Positions 45,978 through 53,926 of a DNA stretch of 64,000 nt are shown here, in pieces; positions within the stretch are counted from its first letter, which is position 1, and the number at the start of each line of letters is the position of its first letter. The notes beneath the pieces are model-generated. The model was given only the letters and a program-made list of their open reading frames with translations, searched no databases and was not told the origin of the DNA. The DNA is taken from assembly GCA_020099315.1 (NCBI GenBank), contig CP083650.1, forward strand, positions 1,302,001 to 1,366,000, given 5' to 3'. The position numbers and the translations under genes were made by a program. The DNA comes from Citrobacter europaeus. Lineage in GTDB: Bacteria > Pseudomonadota > Gammaproteobacteria > Enterobacterales > Enterobacteriaceae.

Positions 45978-46005
45978 GGCCCGATAAGCATAGCGCCATC
46001 GGGCC
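45978..46005. repeat. REP unit between miaB and ybeZ
   Basis: GGCCCGAT..GGCGCTA and its partner ATCGGGCC form a REP-type palindrome 22 bases after the miaB stop codon. The sequence is a variant of the enterobacterial GCCTGATGGCG family. Confidence 0.7.
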
Positions 46006-46027
46006 TTGTTTACGTTTTTCAGCAGGA

Positions 46028-47458
46028 TTAAGGCTGATAAATACCGACGCCCAGATCGTTTTCTTTGCGGGTACGCGCAATAACCGACTCAGGGGATTCT
46101 GCGATGCGCAGGCCCATTTCGTCCTCGGTGCGCACCACTTTACCGCGCAGGGAGTTAGTCCAGACATCGGTAATTTCTACATCAACAAACTTACCGACCA
46201 TCTCCGGAGTGCCTTCAAAGTTCACCACACGGTTATTTTCGGTACGGCCTGACAGTTCCATGATGCTCTTACGCGATGTGCCTTCAACCAGAATGCGCTG
46301 GGTCGTGCCGACCATACGACGGCTCCAGGCCATGGCTTGCTGGTTAATGCGCTCCTGCAGAATGTACAGACGCTGTTTTTTCTCTTCTTCCGGCACGTCG
46401 TCAACCATATCGGCAGCAGGGGTGCCAGGACGCGCAGAGAAGATAAAGCTGTAGCTCATGTCAAAGTTGACGTCAGCGATAAGCTTCATGGTCTGCTCGA
46501 AATCCTGCGTGGTTTCACCCGGGAAACCAACAATGAAGTCAGAGCTAATCTGGATATCCGGACGCGCTGCGCGCAGTTTGCGGATGATCGCTTTATATTC
46601 CAACGCGGTATGGGTGCGCCCCATCAGATTCAGCACGCGATCTGAACCGCTCTGTACCGGCAGGTGCAGGAAGCTCACCAGTTCCGGCGTATCACGATAA
46701 ACTTCAACGATATCATCGGTGAATTCGATCGGATGGCTGGTGGTGAAGCGGATGCGGTCAATGCCGTCGATCGCCGCGACCAGACGCAGCAGATCGGCAA
46801 ACGATCCTGTCGTGCCGTCGTAGTTCTCACCACGCCAGGCGTTCACGTTTTGCCCCAGCAGGTTCACTTCACGCACGCCTTGCGCCGCAAGCTGGGCGAT
46901 TTCAAACAGAATATCATCCGCCGGACGGCTGACTTCCTCACCGCGGGTGTATGGCACCACGCAGTAAGTACAATATTTATTACAACCTTCCATGATGGAC
47001 ACAAACGCGCTTGGGCCTTCAGCACGCGGCTCCGGCAGACGGTCGAACTTTTCGATCTCCGGGAAACTGATATCAACCACCGGGCTACGGGTGGTGCTTC
47101 CACGCACTTTGTTGATCATTTCCGGCAGACGGTGCAGGGTTTGCGGGCCAAAAATAATATCGACATAGTGGGCGCGCTGGCGAATGTGGTCGCCTTCCTG
47201 AGACGCAACACAACCACCGACACCGATGATGAGCTTGGGATTCTTCTCTTTTAACAGCTTCCAGCGACCCAACTGATGGAAGACTTTTTCCTGAGCCTTC
47301 TCACGGATAGAGCAGGTATTCAGCAGCAGCACATCCGCTTCTTCGGCCACGTCGGTCAGTTGATACCCATGAGTGGCATCCAGCAGATCGGCCATCTTCG
47401 ATGAATCGTATTCGTTCATCTGACAGCCCCAGGTTTTAATATGGAGTTTTTTGGTCAT
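46028..47458 (-). CDS. miaB: tRNA-2-methylthio-N6-dimethylallyladenosine synthase MiaB
   Basis: Radical-SAM methylthiotransferase of 476 residues modifying A37 of tRNAs that read UNN codons. The N-terminal UPF0004 cysteines are in KTWGCQMN, LNTCSIREKA and GVGGCVA. The radical-SAM motif is CNKYCTYC, and a TRAM domain closes the protein. I start at 47458 (MTKKLHIKTWGC); the upstream extension to 47551 has no family support. It is divergent from ubiF. Confidence 0.96.
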   Translation of the reverse strand: MTKKLHIKTWGCQMNEYDSSKMADLLDATHGYQLTDVAEEADVLLLNTCSIREKAQEKVFHQLGRWKLLKEKNPKLIIGVGGCVASQEGDHIRQRAHYVDIIFGPQTLHRLPEMINKVRGSTTRSPVVDISFPEIEKFDRLPEPRAEGPSAFVSIMEGCNKYCTYCVVPYTRGEEVSRPADDILFEIAQLAAQGVREVNLLGQNVNAWRGENYDGTTGSFADLLRLVAAIDGIDRIRFTTSHPIEFTDDIVEVYRDTPELVSFLHLPVQSGSDRVLNLMGRTHTALEYKAIIRKLRAARPDIQISSDFIVGFPGETTQDFEQTMKLIADVNFDMSYSFIFSARPGTPAADMVDDVPEEEKKQRLYILQERINQQAMAWSRRMVGTTQRILVEGTSRKSIMELSGRTENNRVVNFEGTPEMVGKFVDVEITDVWTNSLRGKVVRTEDEMGLRIAESPESVIARTRKENDLGVGIYQP

Positions 47459-47603
47459 CGACTTGCTCTTGCGAAATTGTGGCTGAAATGCAGGGCGCAT
47501 AGTGTACTGCTTTGGCGCGGTTGTGACCAGTATGACGGATGTCAGCCTCAAGGGGTAAAAAATCCTGTAAACTTACGCAATACATGTAACAGGATAATTG
47601 ACC

Positions 47604-48779
47604 ATGACAAATCAACCAACGGAAATTGCCATTGTCGGCGGGGGGATGGTCGGCGGCGCGCTGGCGCTGGGACTGGCGCAGCATGGATTTGCGGTAACGG
47701 TCATTGAACATGCCGTTCCTGCGCCGTTTGTGGCAGACGGACAGCCTGATGTCAGAATTTCGGCCATCAGTTCCGCCTCCGTGTCGCTGCTGAAGGGGCT
47801 GGGCGTCTGGGATACGGTTCAGGGGATGCGCAGCCATCCTTATCGTCGTCTGGAAACGTGGGAATGGGAAAATGCCCATGTGATGTTTGATGCCGCCGAG
47901 CTTAAGCTACCCTTGCTGGGTTATATGGTGGAAAACACGGTTCTGCAACAGGCACTCTGGCAGGCGCTGGAAGCCCACCCTAAAGTCACGTTGCGCGTGC
48001 CTGCGTCGCTTCTCTCTTTGCATCAACATAACGATCGACATGAGCTTGAACTGGCAGGCGGTGAAAAGATCAGCGCCAGGCTGGTCATCGGTGCGGATGG
48101 CGCAAATTCTCAGGTGCGGAAAATGGCAGGGATTGGTATTCATGCCTGGCAATACGCGCAGTCCTGTATGTTGATTACCGTGCAATGCGAGAATTCACCG
48201 GGAGACAGCACCTGGCAGCAATTTACCCCAGACGGTCCGCGCGCGTTTTTACCGCTGTTCGATAACTGGGCCTCGCTGGTGTGGTATGACTCACCGGCGC
48301 GAATCCGCCAGTTGCAGGGGTTGAGCATGTCGCAACTGCAGGCGGAGATCGCCAAACATTTCCCTACACGACTCGGTAACGTTACGCCTGTGGCGGCGGG
48401 GGCATTCCCGCTTACGCGCCGTCACGCGCTGCAATATGTGCAGCCAGGCCTTGCGCTGGTAGGTGATGCCGCGCATACCATTCACCCGCTGGCGGGGCAG
48501 GGCGTTAATCTGGGGTTCCGTGATGTGGATGCGCTGATTGATGTGCTGGTGAATGCGCGCAGCTATGGCGAGTCCTGGGCTAGTCAGCCGGTGCTGAAGC
48601 GTTATCAGAACCGTCGTATGACTGATAATTTCATCATGCAAAGCGGCATGGATCTGTTTTACGCCGGATTTAGCAACAACCTGCAGCCGCTGCGTATCAT
48701 GCGTAATCTCGGGTTAATGGCCGCAGAGCGCGCAGGCGTGCTGAAGCGTCAGGCGCTGAAGTATGCGTTAGGATTGTAA
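47604..48779 (+). CDS. ubiF: 3-demethoxyubiquinol 3-hydroxylase UbiF
   Basis: FAD monooxygenase of 391 residues in ubiquinone synthesis, hydroxylating the last ring position. Motifs are GGGMVGGALA (FAD dinucleotide), VIGADGANSQVR and GDAAHTIHPLAGQGVNLG. I choose the ATG at 47604; an in-frame TTG six bases upstream is less likely. It is followed by REP-like palindromes and the tRNA array terminator. Confidence 0.95.
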   Translation: MTNQPTEIAIVGGGMVGGALALGLAQHGFAVTVIEHAVPAPFVADGQPDVRISAISSASVSLLKGLGVWDTVQGMRSHPYRRLETWEWENAHVMFDAAELKLPLLGYMVENTVLQQALWQALEAHPKVTLRVPASLLSLHQHNDRHELELAGGEKISARLVIGADGANSQVRKMAGIGIHAWQYAQSCMLITVQCENSPGDSTWQQFTPDGPRAFLPLFDNWASLVWYDSPARIRQLQGLSMSQLQAEIAKHFPTRLGNVTPVAAGAFPLTRRHALQYVQPGLALVGDAAHTIHPLAGQGVNLGFRDVDALIDVLVNARSYGESWASQPVLKRYQNRRMTDNFIMQSGMDLFYAGFSNNLQPLRIMRNLGLMAAERAGVLKRQALKYALGL

Positions 48780-48782
48780 TTC

Positions 48783-48840
48783 AGGCAGGCCTATAGATAA
48801 CGAGTGTAGGCCTGCCAGGCGTAGCGCCATCAGGCGATAC
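48783..48840. repeat. REP-like palindromes between ubiF and the tRNA array
   Basis: GCAGGCCTAT..GTAGGCCTGC forms an imperfect palindrome, and a second half GGCGTAGCGCCATCAGGCG follows. The layout is that of a diverged BIME at the 3' end of ubiF. Confidence 0.6.
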
Positions 48841-48846
48841 ATGCAG

Positions 48847-48880
48847 AAAAACAAAAAGCTCGCCGAAGCGAGCTTTTTTA
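48847..48880 (-). terminator. tRNA operon terminator
   Basis: On the minus strand AGCTCGC and GCGAGCT pair around TTCG, followed by TTTTTGTTTTT. This is a classic tetraloop terminator four bases downstream of the last tRNA. Confidence 0.92.
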
Positions 48881-48883
48881 ATA

Positions 48884-48958
48884 TGGCTGGGGTACGAGGA
48901 TTCGAACCTCGGAATGCTGGTATCAGAAACCAGAGCCTTACCGCTTGGCGATACCCCA
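48884..48958 (-). tRNA. glnX: tRNA-Gln (anticodon CUG)
   Basis: A 75-base tRNA with encoded CCA. The anticodon CTG is read in TTTCTGATA on the minus strand; the acceptor TGGGGTA pairs with TACCCCA. Identical in sequence to the neighbouring copy at 48995. Last gene of the array. Confidence 0.97.
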
Positions 48959-48994
48959 ACGGGCGCACCCACTGAGTGGATGACTTTTTGAAAT

Positions 48995-49069
48995 TGGCTG
49001 GGGTACGAGGATTCGAACCTCGGAATGCTGGTATCAGAAACCAGAGCCTTACCGCTTGGCGATACCCCA
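48995..49069 (-). tRNA. glnV: tRNA-Gln (anticodon CUG), second copy
   Basis: A 75-base tRNA with encoded CCA and anticodon CTG, identical to the copy at 48884. In E. coli this position is glnV (supE). Confidence 0.97.
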
Positions 49070-49112
49070 ACAATTTTTTGGATTTACCGAACGAGTCGAT
49101 ACGTCCTTAATA

Positions 49113-49189
49113 TGGTGGCTACGACGGGATTCGAACCTGTGACCCCATCATTATGAGTGATGTGCTCTAACCAGCTGAGCTACGTAGCC
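49113..49189 (-). tRNA. metU: tRNA-Met elongator (anticodon CAU)
   Basis: A 77-base tRNA with encoded CCA and anticodon CAT inside CTCATAAT on the minus strand. The acceptor starts GGCTACG, the elongator form, so it is not an initiator. Identical to the copy at 49514. Confidence 0.96.
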
Positions 49190-49210
49190 AAATACTAACA
49201 TATTCTTCGA

Positions 49211-49285
49211 TGGCTGGGGTACCTGGATTCGAACCAGGGAATGCCGGTATCAAAAACCGGTGCCTTACCGCTTGGCGATACCCCA
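49211..49285 (-). tRNA. glnW: tRNA-Gln (anticodon UUG)
   Basis: A 75-base tRNA with encoded CCA and anticodon TTG in TTTTTGATA. It differs from the CUG isoacceptor in the anticodon arm and the T arm. Identical to the next copy. Confidence 0.97.
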
Positions 49286-49322
49286 ATGACCGTTGCGGTG
49301 AACCGCTATATCGAAGAAAAAA

Positions 49323-49397
49323 TGGCTGGGGTACCTGGATTCGAACCAGGGAATGCCGGTATCAAAAACCGGTGCCTTACCGCTTGGCGATACCCCA
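49323..49397 (-). tRNA. glnU: tRNA-Gln (anticodon UUG), second copy
   Basis: A 75-base tRNA with encoded CCA and anticodon TTG, identical to the copy at 49211. Confidence 0.97.
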
Positions 49398-49420
49398 TCC
49401 GTGCAACGCTTACGGGTGAA

Positions 49421-49505
49421 TGGTGCGGGAGGCGAGACTTGAACTCGCACACCTTGCGGCGCCAGAACCTAAATCTGGTGCGTCTACCAATTTCGCCACT
49501 CCCGC
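49421..49505 (-). tRNA. leuW: tRNA-Leu (anticodon UAG)
   Basis: An 85-base class II tRNA with a long variable arm (GGCGCCGCAAGGTG) and encoded CCA. The anticodon TAG is read in GATTTAGGTT on the minus strand. Confidence 0.97.
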
Positions 49506-49513
49506 AAAAAAGA

Positions 49514-49590
49514 TGGTGGCTACGACGGGATTCGAACCTGTGACCCCATCATTATGAGTGATGTGCTCTAACCAGCTGAGCTACGTAGCC
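49514..49590 (-). tRNA. metT: tRNA-Met elongator (anticodon CAU), first gene of the array
   Basis: A 77-base tRNA with encoded CCA, identical to the copy at 49113. It is the promoter-proximal gene, only eight bases before leuW. Confidence 0.97.
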
Positions 49591-49620
49591 ATCTTTTTTT
49601 CGCGTAACCTTATCGGCGTT

Positions 49621-49658
49621 GCGGGGCGCATTATGCGTATTGAGCCTTGAAGCGTCAA
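49621..49658 (-). promoter_or_regulatory. Promoter of the tRNA array
   Basis: On the minus strand TTGACG (49658-49653) and CATAAT (49635-49630) are separated by 17 bases. They are followed by GCGCCCCGC, a GC-rich discriminator typical of stringently controlled stable-RNA promoters. Confidence 0.85.
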
Positions 49659-49773
49659 CCCCTTTTTCATTGAAAATAGCTGGAATGTGACTGTTTGGTT
49701 AGGTTGCGAACAGCATGGCGCAATATTCGGCAATTATTAGTTATTAATTGTTTTTTTGCACAGAAAACAGACA

Positions 49774-49803
49774 TAAAAAAAGAGCCCTGCAGGGCTCTTT
49801 TCT
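49774..49803 (-). terminator. asnB terminator
   Basis: On the minus strand AAAGAGCCCTG and CAGGGCTCTTT form a near loopless palindrome followed by TTTTTTA, starting 11 bases after the asnB stop codon. Confidence 0.9.
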
Positions 49804-49813
49804 AAGGATTGAC

Positions 49814-51478
49814 TTATTTGTACGCGGACTGATGCACGCCAACCGCACGACCAGATGGATCGTTCATGGTTTTAAACGCCTCATCCCATTCGATCGCTTT
49901 GGCAGAAGAACAGGCAACCGACGGCCCGCCCGGTACGCATTCCGCAGCGCTCGCAACCGGGAACAGCTCTTCGAAAATCTCACGGTACAAGTACGCTTCT
50001 TTCGACGATGGCGTGTTGTAAGGGAAGCGGAAGCTGGCGGTTTCCAGTTGTTGGTCAGAAACTTGCTCAGCAGCCACCTCTTTCAAGGTATCAATCCAGC
50101 TGTAACCGACACCATCAGAGAACTGCTCTTTCTGACGCCATGCGACGCTTGCCGGCAGGTAGGACTCAAAACATTCGCGCAGAACGTGTTTTTCCATTTT
50201 ACCGTTGCCGCACATTTTATCCTGTGGGTTGATGCGCATCGCCACATCAAGGAATTTCTTATCCAGGAAAGGCACGCGAGCTTCAACCCCCCAGGCTGAC
50301 ATCGCTTTGTTGGCTCGGGCGCAGTCGAACATATGCAGCGCCTGCAGCTTGCGCACGGTTTCTTCGTGCAGTTCTTTTGCATCTGGCGCTTTGTGGAAAT
50401 AGAGATAGCCGCCAAATACTTCGTCAGAGCCTTCACCCGACAGCACCATTTTAATGCCCATCGCTTTAATTTTACGCGACATTAAGTACATTGGCGTCGA
50501 GGCGCGAATCGTCGTGACATCGTAAGTTTCGATGTGATAAATCACGTCGCGGATAGCATCCAGGCCTTCCTGCACGGTGAAGTGGATCTCATGGTGCACG
50601 GTACCCAGATGGTTCGCTACTTCCTGTGCGGCTTTCAGATCCGGTGCGCCTTCCAGGCCGACTGCGAAGGAGTGCAACTGTGGCCACCAGGCTTCGCTAC
50701 GTTCCTGATCTTCAACACGGCGCGCCGCGTATTTTTTAGTGATCGCGGAAATGACGGAGGAATCCAGACCGCCGGACAGCAGTACTCCATAAGGAACATC
50801 TGACATCAGGTGGCTTTTCACCGCATCTTCCAGCGCCTGACGCAGCTCGTTTTTATCGGTAACGTTGTCTTTTACCGCATCATATTCAAACCAGTCGCGC
50901 TGGTAGTACTGACGAATTTCGCCGTCTTTACTCCATAAATAGCTACCGGCCGGGAATTCTTTGATTGTGCGGCACACGGGAACCAGGGCTTTCATTTCAG
51001 ACGCGACGTAGAAGTTACCGTGCTCGTCGTAACCCATATACAGTGGGATGATCCCGATATGATCGCGACCGATCAGATAAGCGTCTTGCTCGCTGTCATA
51101 CAGGGCAAAAGCAAACATGCCTTGCAGGTCATCCAGAAACTCTGGGCCTTTTTCCTGATACAGCGCGAGGATAACTTCGCAGTCGGAACCCGTCTGGAAC
51201 TGATAGCGATCGCCGTACTCAGCGCGCAGCGCCTGGTGGTTATAAATTTCACCGTTAACCGCCAGGATATGCGTTTTCTTCACGTTGTACAGCGGCTGAG
51301 CACCGGCGTTGACGTCGACGATGGACAGACGTTCGTGTGCCAGAATGGCGTTATCACTGGCGTAAATACCCGACCAGTCCGGGCCGCGATGGCGCATCAG
51401 ACGAGACAATTCCAGGGCTTTTTTACGCAGTTCAACTGCGTCAGTTTTAATATCGAATACGCCAAAAATAGAACACAT
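49814..51478 (-). CDS. asnB: Asparagine synthetase B (glutamine-hydrolysing)
   Basis: Makes asparagine from aspartate, ATP and glutamine. The N-terminal class II glutaminase domain has the nucleophile Cys2 (MCSIFGVFD) and LAVNGEIYNH. The C-terminal synthetase domain has the PP-loop LLSGGLDSSVISA. The 554-residue length is that of E. coli. It is flanked by the tRNA array and nagD and is monocistronic, with its own terminator. Confidence 0.97.
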   Translation of the reverse strand: MCSIFGVFDIKTDAVELRKKALELSRLMRHRGPDWSGIYASDNAILAHERLSIVDVNAGAQPLYNVKKTHILAVNGEIYNHQALRAEYGDRYQFQTGSDCEVILALYQEKGPEFLDDLQGMFAFALYDSEQDAYLIGRDHIGIIPLYMGYDEHGNFYVASEMKALVPVCRTIKEFPAGSYLWSKDGEIRQYYQRDWFEYDAVKDNVTDKNELRQALEDAVKSHLMSDVPYGVLLSGGLDSSVISAITKKYAARRVEDQERSEAWWPQLHSFAVGLEGAPDLKAAQEVANHLGTVHHEIHFTVQEGLDAIRDVIYHIETYDVTTIRASTPMYLMSRKIKAMGIKMVLSGEGSDEVFGGYLYFHKAPDAKELHEETVRKLQALHMFDCARANKAMSAWGVEARVPFLDKKFLDVAMRINPQDKMCGNGKMEKHVLRECFESYLPASVAWRQKEQFSDGVGYSWIDTLKEVAAEQVSDQQLETASFRFPYNTPSSKEAYLYREIFEELFPVASAAECVPGGPSVACSSAKAIEWDEAFKTMNDPSGRAVGVHQSAYK

Positions 51479-51778
51479 AACCTTCTCCGTTAACCTGTTG
51501 CGTGATGCTTTTTATGTTTGCTTGATAAAGAAAATGCCGCAAAGCTGGAGAGGGCGCAAGCGAATTACGGGTCAGAAAATAAAAAACGCAATGGTCATTG
51601 TGGATTGGTGAAAAAAGATTACATAATAGACGTGTTTATTAACGAATCGGTATTTTTATGGCTGTTTTATTAAATGGAAGGGTTTCCGTATGCCGGATAA
51701 GGTGTTGATACTGCCTACCGGCAATAACGCCGCAAATTTGCCGAACAAGACGAACTCATGTCTTATCCGGCCTGCGAA
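51479..51778. other. asnB-nagD intergenic region
   Basis: This 300-base gap holds the asnB promoter region next to asnB (AT-rich around 51590-51670, boxes not fixed) and a REP element next to nagD. No further gene is supported. Confidence 0.5.
51690..51776. repeat. REP/BIME element downstream of nagD
   Basis: TATGCCGGATAAGG at the left and TCTTATCCGGCCTG at the right enclose a spacer with a further CCGGCAAT..TTGCCG pair. It abuts the nagD stop codon and would form the 3' end of the nagBACD mRNA. Confidence 0.88.
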
Positions 51779-52531
51779 TCAAATCACATCAATTTCAGCG
51801 ACGGACGGGTAAATCCAGCTTGGTCTGAACGGCATGCTGTCAATGTCGTCGAGCGTCGAAACGCCAGACAATACCAGGATGGTTTCGAGACCGGCCTGGA
51901 AGCCCGCCAGAATGTCGGTACGCAGGTTGTCGCCAACGATAACGGTCTCTTCCGAGTGCGCCTGCATTTTATTGAGCGCCGCGCGAATAATCCACGGGCT
52001 GGGCTTGCCGACATAAAACGGCTTGCGGCCAGATATTTTTTCGATACCCGCGCACAGCGCACCGCAGGCGGGATAAAAGCCGCGACCGTGAGTATCCGGG
52101 TTTGTGGCAATGAAACGCGCGCCGTTGGCCACAAAATATGCCGCTTTATGCATCATGTCCCAGTTATAGGAACGCGTCTCGCCAACAATCACAAAATCGG
52201 GGTTCACGTCGGTAATGGTAAATCCGGCTTTATACAGTTCGTGAATTAACGCGCCTTCACCCACCACATAGGCTTTTTTCCCTTCCTGGCGGCGTAGAAA
52301 GTCAGCGGTAGCCATGGCGGAAGTATAAAAGACGCTATCAGGGACATTTACACCCGCGGTGGCGAAGCGGTTCGCCAGATCTTGCCCGGTCTGTGAAGGG
52401 TAATTGGTCAGCAGAACTAACGGCAGGCCTTTTTCCAGGATCCCAGTCAGAAATTCTGCCGCACCTGGTACGGCAACATTGTCGTGCATCAGCACGCCGT
52501 CGATATCACAAATTACATTCTTAATGGCCAT
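51779..52531 (-). CDS. nagD: Ribonucleotide monophosphatase NagD
   Basis: HAD-family phosphatase of 250 residues acting on nucleoside monophosphates such as UMP and GMP. The HAD motif I is DIDGVLMHDN; LLTNYPSQTG and VIVGDNLRTDI form motifs II and IV, with a capping domain between. I start at 52531 (MAIKNVICDIDG); the extension to 52573 has no support. Last gene of nagBACD, separated from nagC by an ERIC element. Confidence 0.96.
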   Translation of the reverse strand: MAIKNVICDIDGVLMHDNVAVPGAAEFLTGILEKGLPLVLLTNYPSQTGQDLANRFATAGVNVPDSVFYTSAMATADFLRRQEGKKAYVVGEGALIHELYKAGFTITDVNPDFVIVGETRSYNWDMMHKAAYFVANGARFIATNPDTHGRGFYPACGALCAGIEKISGRKPFYVGKPSPWIIRAALNKMQAHSEETVIVGDNLRTDILAGFQAGLETILVLSGVSTLDDIDSMPFRPSWIYPSVAEIDVI

Positions 52532-52573
52532 GGACAATCCGACATTAAAAAAAGAAGGCATTACTATACACAA

Positions 52574-52699
52574 AATACACTACATCATTCGAGTTGCATC
52601 AAGGCGGCAAGTCTGCGAACCCCTGGAGCTTACTGAAGTAAGTGACCGGGGTTCGCAGATGCAGCTAACGCAGAGGCAGCTCGAAGGATGACGTGTATT
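52574..52699. repeat. ERIC element between nagC and nagD
   Basis: About 126 bases with the ERIC/IRU core, seen as ACCCCTGGAGCTTACTGAAG and TAAGTGACCGGGGTTCGCAG. The outer ends are an imperfect inverted repeat (AATACAC..CATTCGAG and CTCGAAGG..GTGTATT). It lies within the nagBACD operon, and its last bases overlap the nagC stop codon. Confidence 0.88.
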
Positions 52700-53918
52700 A
52701 GTTTTCCAGCAAACGTTGCAGCAGTGTACCGTTGAGCATCGCACGCTTCACCAACGCAAAGGCGCCAATGGCAGAGCGGTGATCCAGCGTGGAACGAACC
52801 ACCGGTAAATTGTGGCGAAACGCTTTCAACGCCTGCGTGTTGATACAGCTTTCTATTGCAGGCAGCAGCACTTTATCAGCCTCGGTAATTTCGCCCGCAA
52901 TGACGATTTTTTGTGGGTTAAACAGGTTGATAGCGATGGCGATGGTTTTACCCAGGTGGCGACCAACGTGCTCAATGACTTCTGCTGCCAGATTATCGCC
53001 TTTATTTGCCGCCTTACAGATAGCTTTAATGCTGCAATCATCCAGCGTTAGCCGGCTTGGATAACCCTGTTTCAATAAGTTCTGCACGCGGTGTTCGATG
53101 GAGGCATTGGCGGCAATGGTTTCCAGACAGCCGAAGTTACCGCAGTGACAGCGCTCACCCAGCGGTTCAACCTGAATGTGACCAATCTCGCCCACGTTGC
53201 CATTGCGACCGATGAAAATTCGGCCATTGGAAATAATTCCCGCCCCGGTTCCGCGGTGAACTCGCACTAAAATGGAGTCTTCGCAATCCTGGCTTGCCCC
53301 GAAATAGTGCTCAGCCAGCGCCAGACTGCGGATATCGTGACCGACAAAGCAGGTAACCTTGAAGCGTTTTTCGAGCGCTTCGACCAGCCCCCAGTTTTCG
53401 ACCTGAATGTGCGGCATATAGCGGATGACGCCGCTTTCAGGATCAACCAGGCCAGGCAGAATGACGGAAATCGCAATCAGCTCACGGATTTTCCGCTGGC
53501 AGCTCTCAATAAACGTTGCAATGGTGTTGAGCAGGGCATACTCCAGCGTTTCCTGGGTGCGCTCCGGGAGAGGGTAATGCTCTTCGGCGACCACTTTACT
53601 GCTCATATCATAGAGCGTGAGCGTCGTGTCGTGACGGCCCAGGCGTACGCCGATGGCGTGGAAATTGCGGGTTTCGGTGACGATAGAGATAGCGCGGCGG
53701 CCCCCGGTGGAGGCCTGCTGATCGACTTCTTTGATCAGCCCGCGTTCAATCAACTGACGCGTAATTTTAGTTACGCTGGCGGGGGCAAGCTGGCTTTGCT
53801 CGGCAATTTGAATTCGCGAGATTGGCCCATGCTGGTCAATCAGGCGATAAACCGCCGCGCTGTTAAGCTGTTTTACGAGATCAACATTACCTATTTGAGC
53901 TTGTCCGCCTGGTGTCAT
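52698..53918 (-). CDS. nagC: N-acetylglucosamine repressor NagC
   Basis: ROK-family regulator of 406 residues. The N-terminal winged helix (about 20-75, ISRIQIAEQSQLAPASVTKI) binds DNA. The C-terminal sugar-kinase-like domain binds GlcNAc-6-P and has the zinc motif CHCGNFGCLET near 257. It represses the nag genes and chiP, both present here with visible operators. The stop codon lies inside the end of an ERIC element. Confidence 0.96.
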   Translation of the reverse strand: MTPGGQAQIGNVDLVKQLNSAAVYRLIDQHGPISRIQIAEQSQLAPASVTKITRQLIERGLIKEVDQQASTGGRRAISIVTETRNFHAIGVRLGRHDTTLTLYDMSSKVVAEEHYPLPERTQETLEYALLNTIATFIESCQRKIRELIAISVILPGLVDPESGVIRYMPHIQVENWGLVEALEKRFKVTCFVGHDIRSLALAEHYFGASQDCEDSILVRVHRGTGAGIISNGRIFIGRNGNVGEIGHIQVEPLGERCHCGNFGCLETIAANASIEHRVQNLLKQGYPSRLTLDDCSIKAICKAANKGDNLAAEVIEHVGRHLGKTIAIAINLFNPQKIVIAGEITEADKVLLPAIESCINTQALKAFRHNLPVVRSTLDHRSAIGAFALVKRAMLNGTLLQRLLEN

Positions 53919-53926
53919 TCTTTCTC

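Noticed and set aside
48884..49590. Regularly spaced repeats resembling a CRISPR array
   Set aside because: The repeats are tRNA genes with full cloverleaf sequence and encoded CCA. No cas genes are nearby.
49591..49813. Possible prophage attachment site at the tRNA array
   Set aside because: No integrase, no direct repeat of a tRNA 3' end and no phage genes are present; the flanks are core genes.
50083..50436. Alternative minus-strand frame of 117 codons inside asnB
   Set aside because: It is out of frame with the intact asnB and lacks any ribosome site or family similarity.
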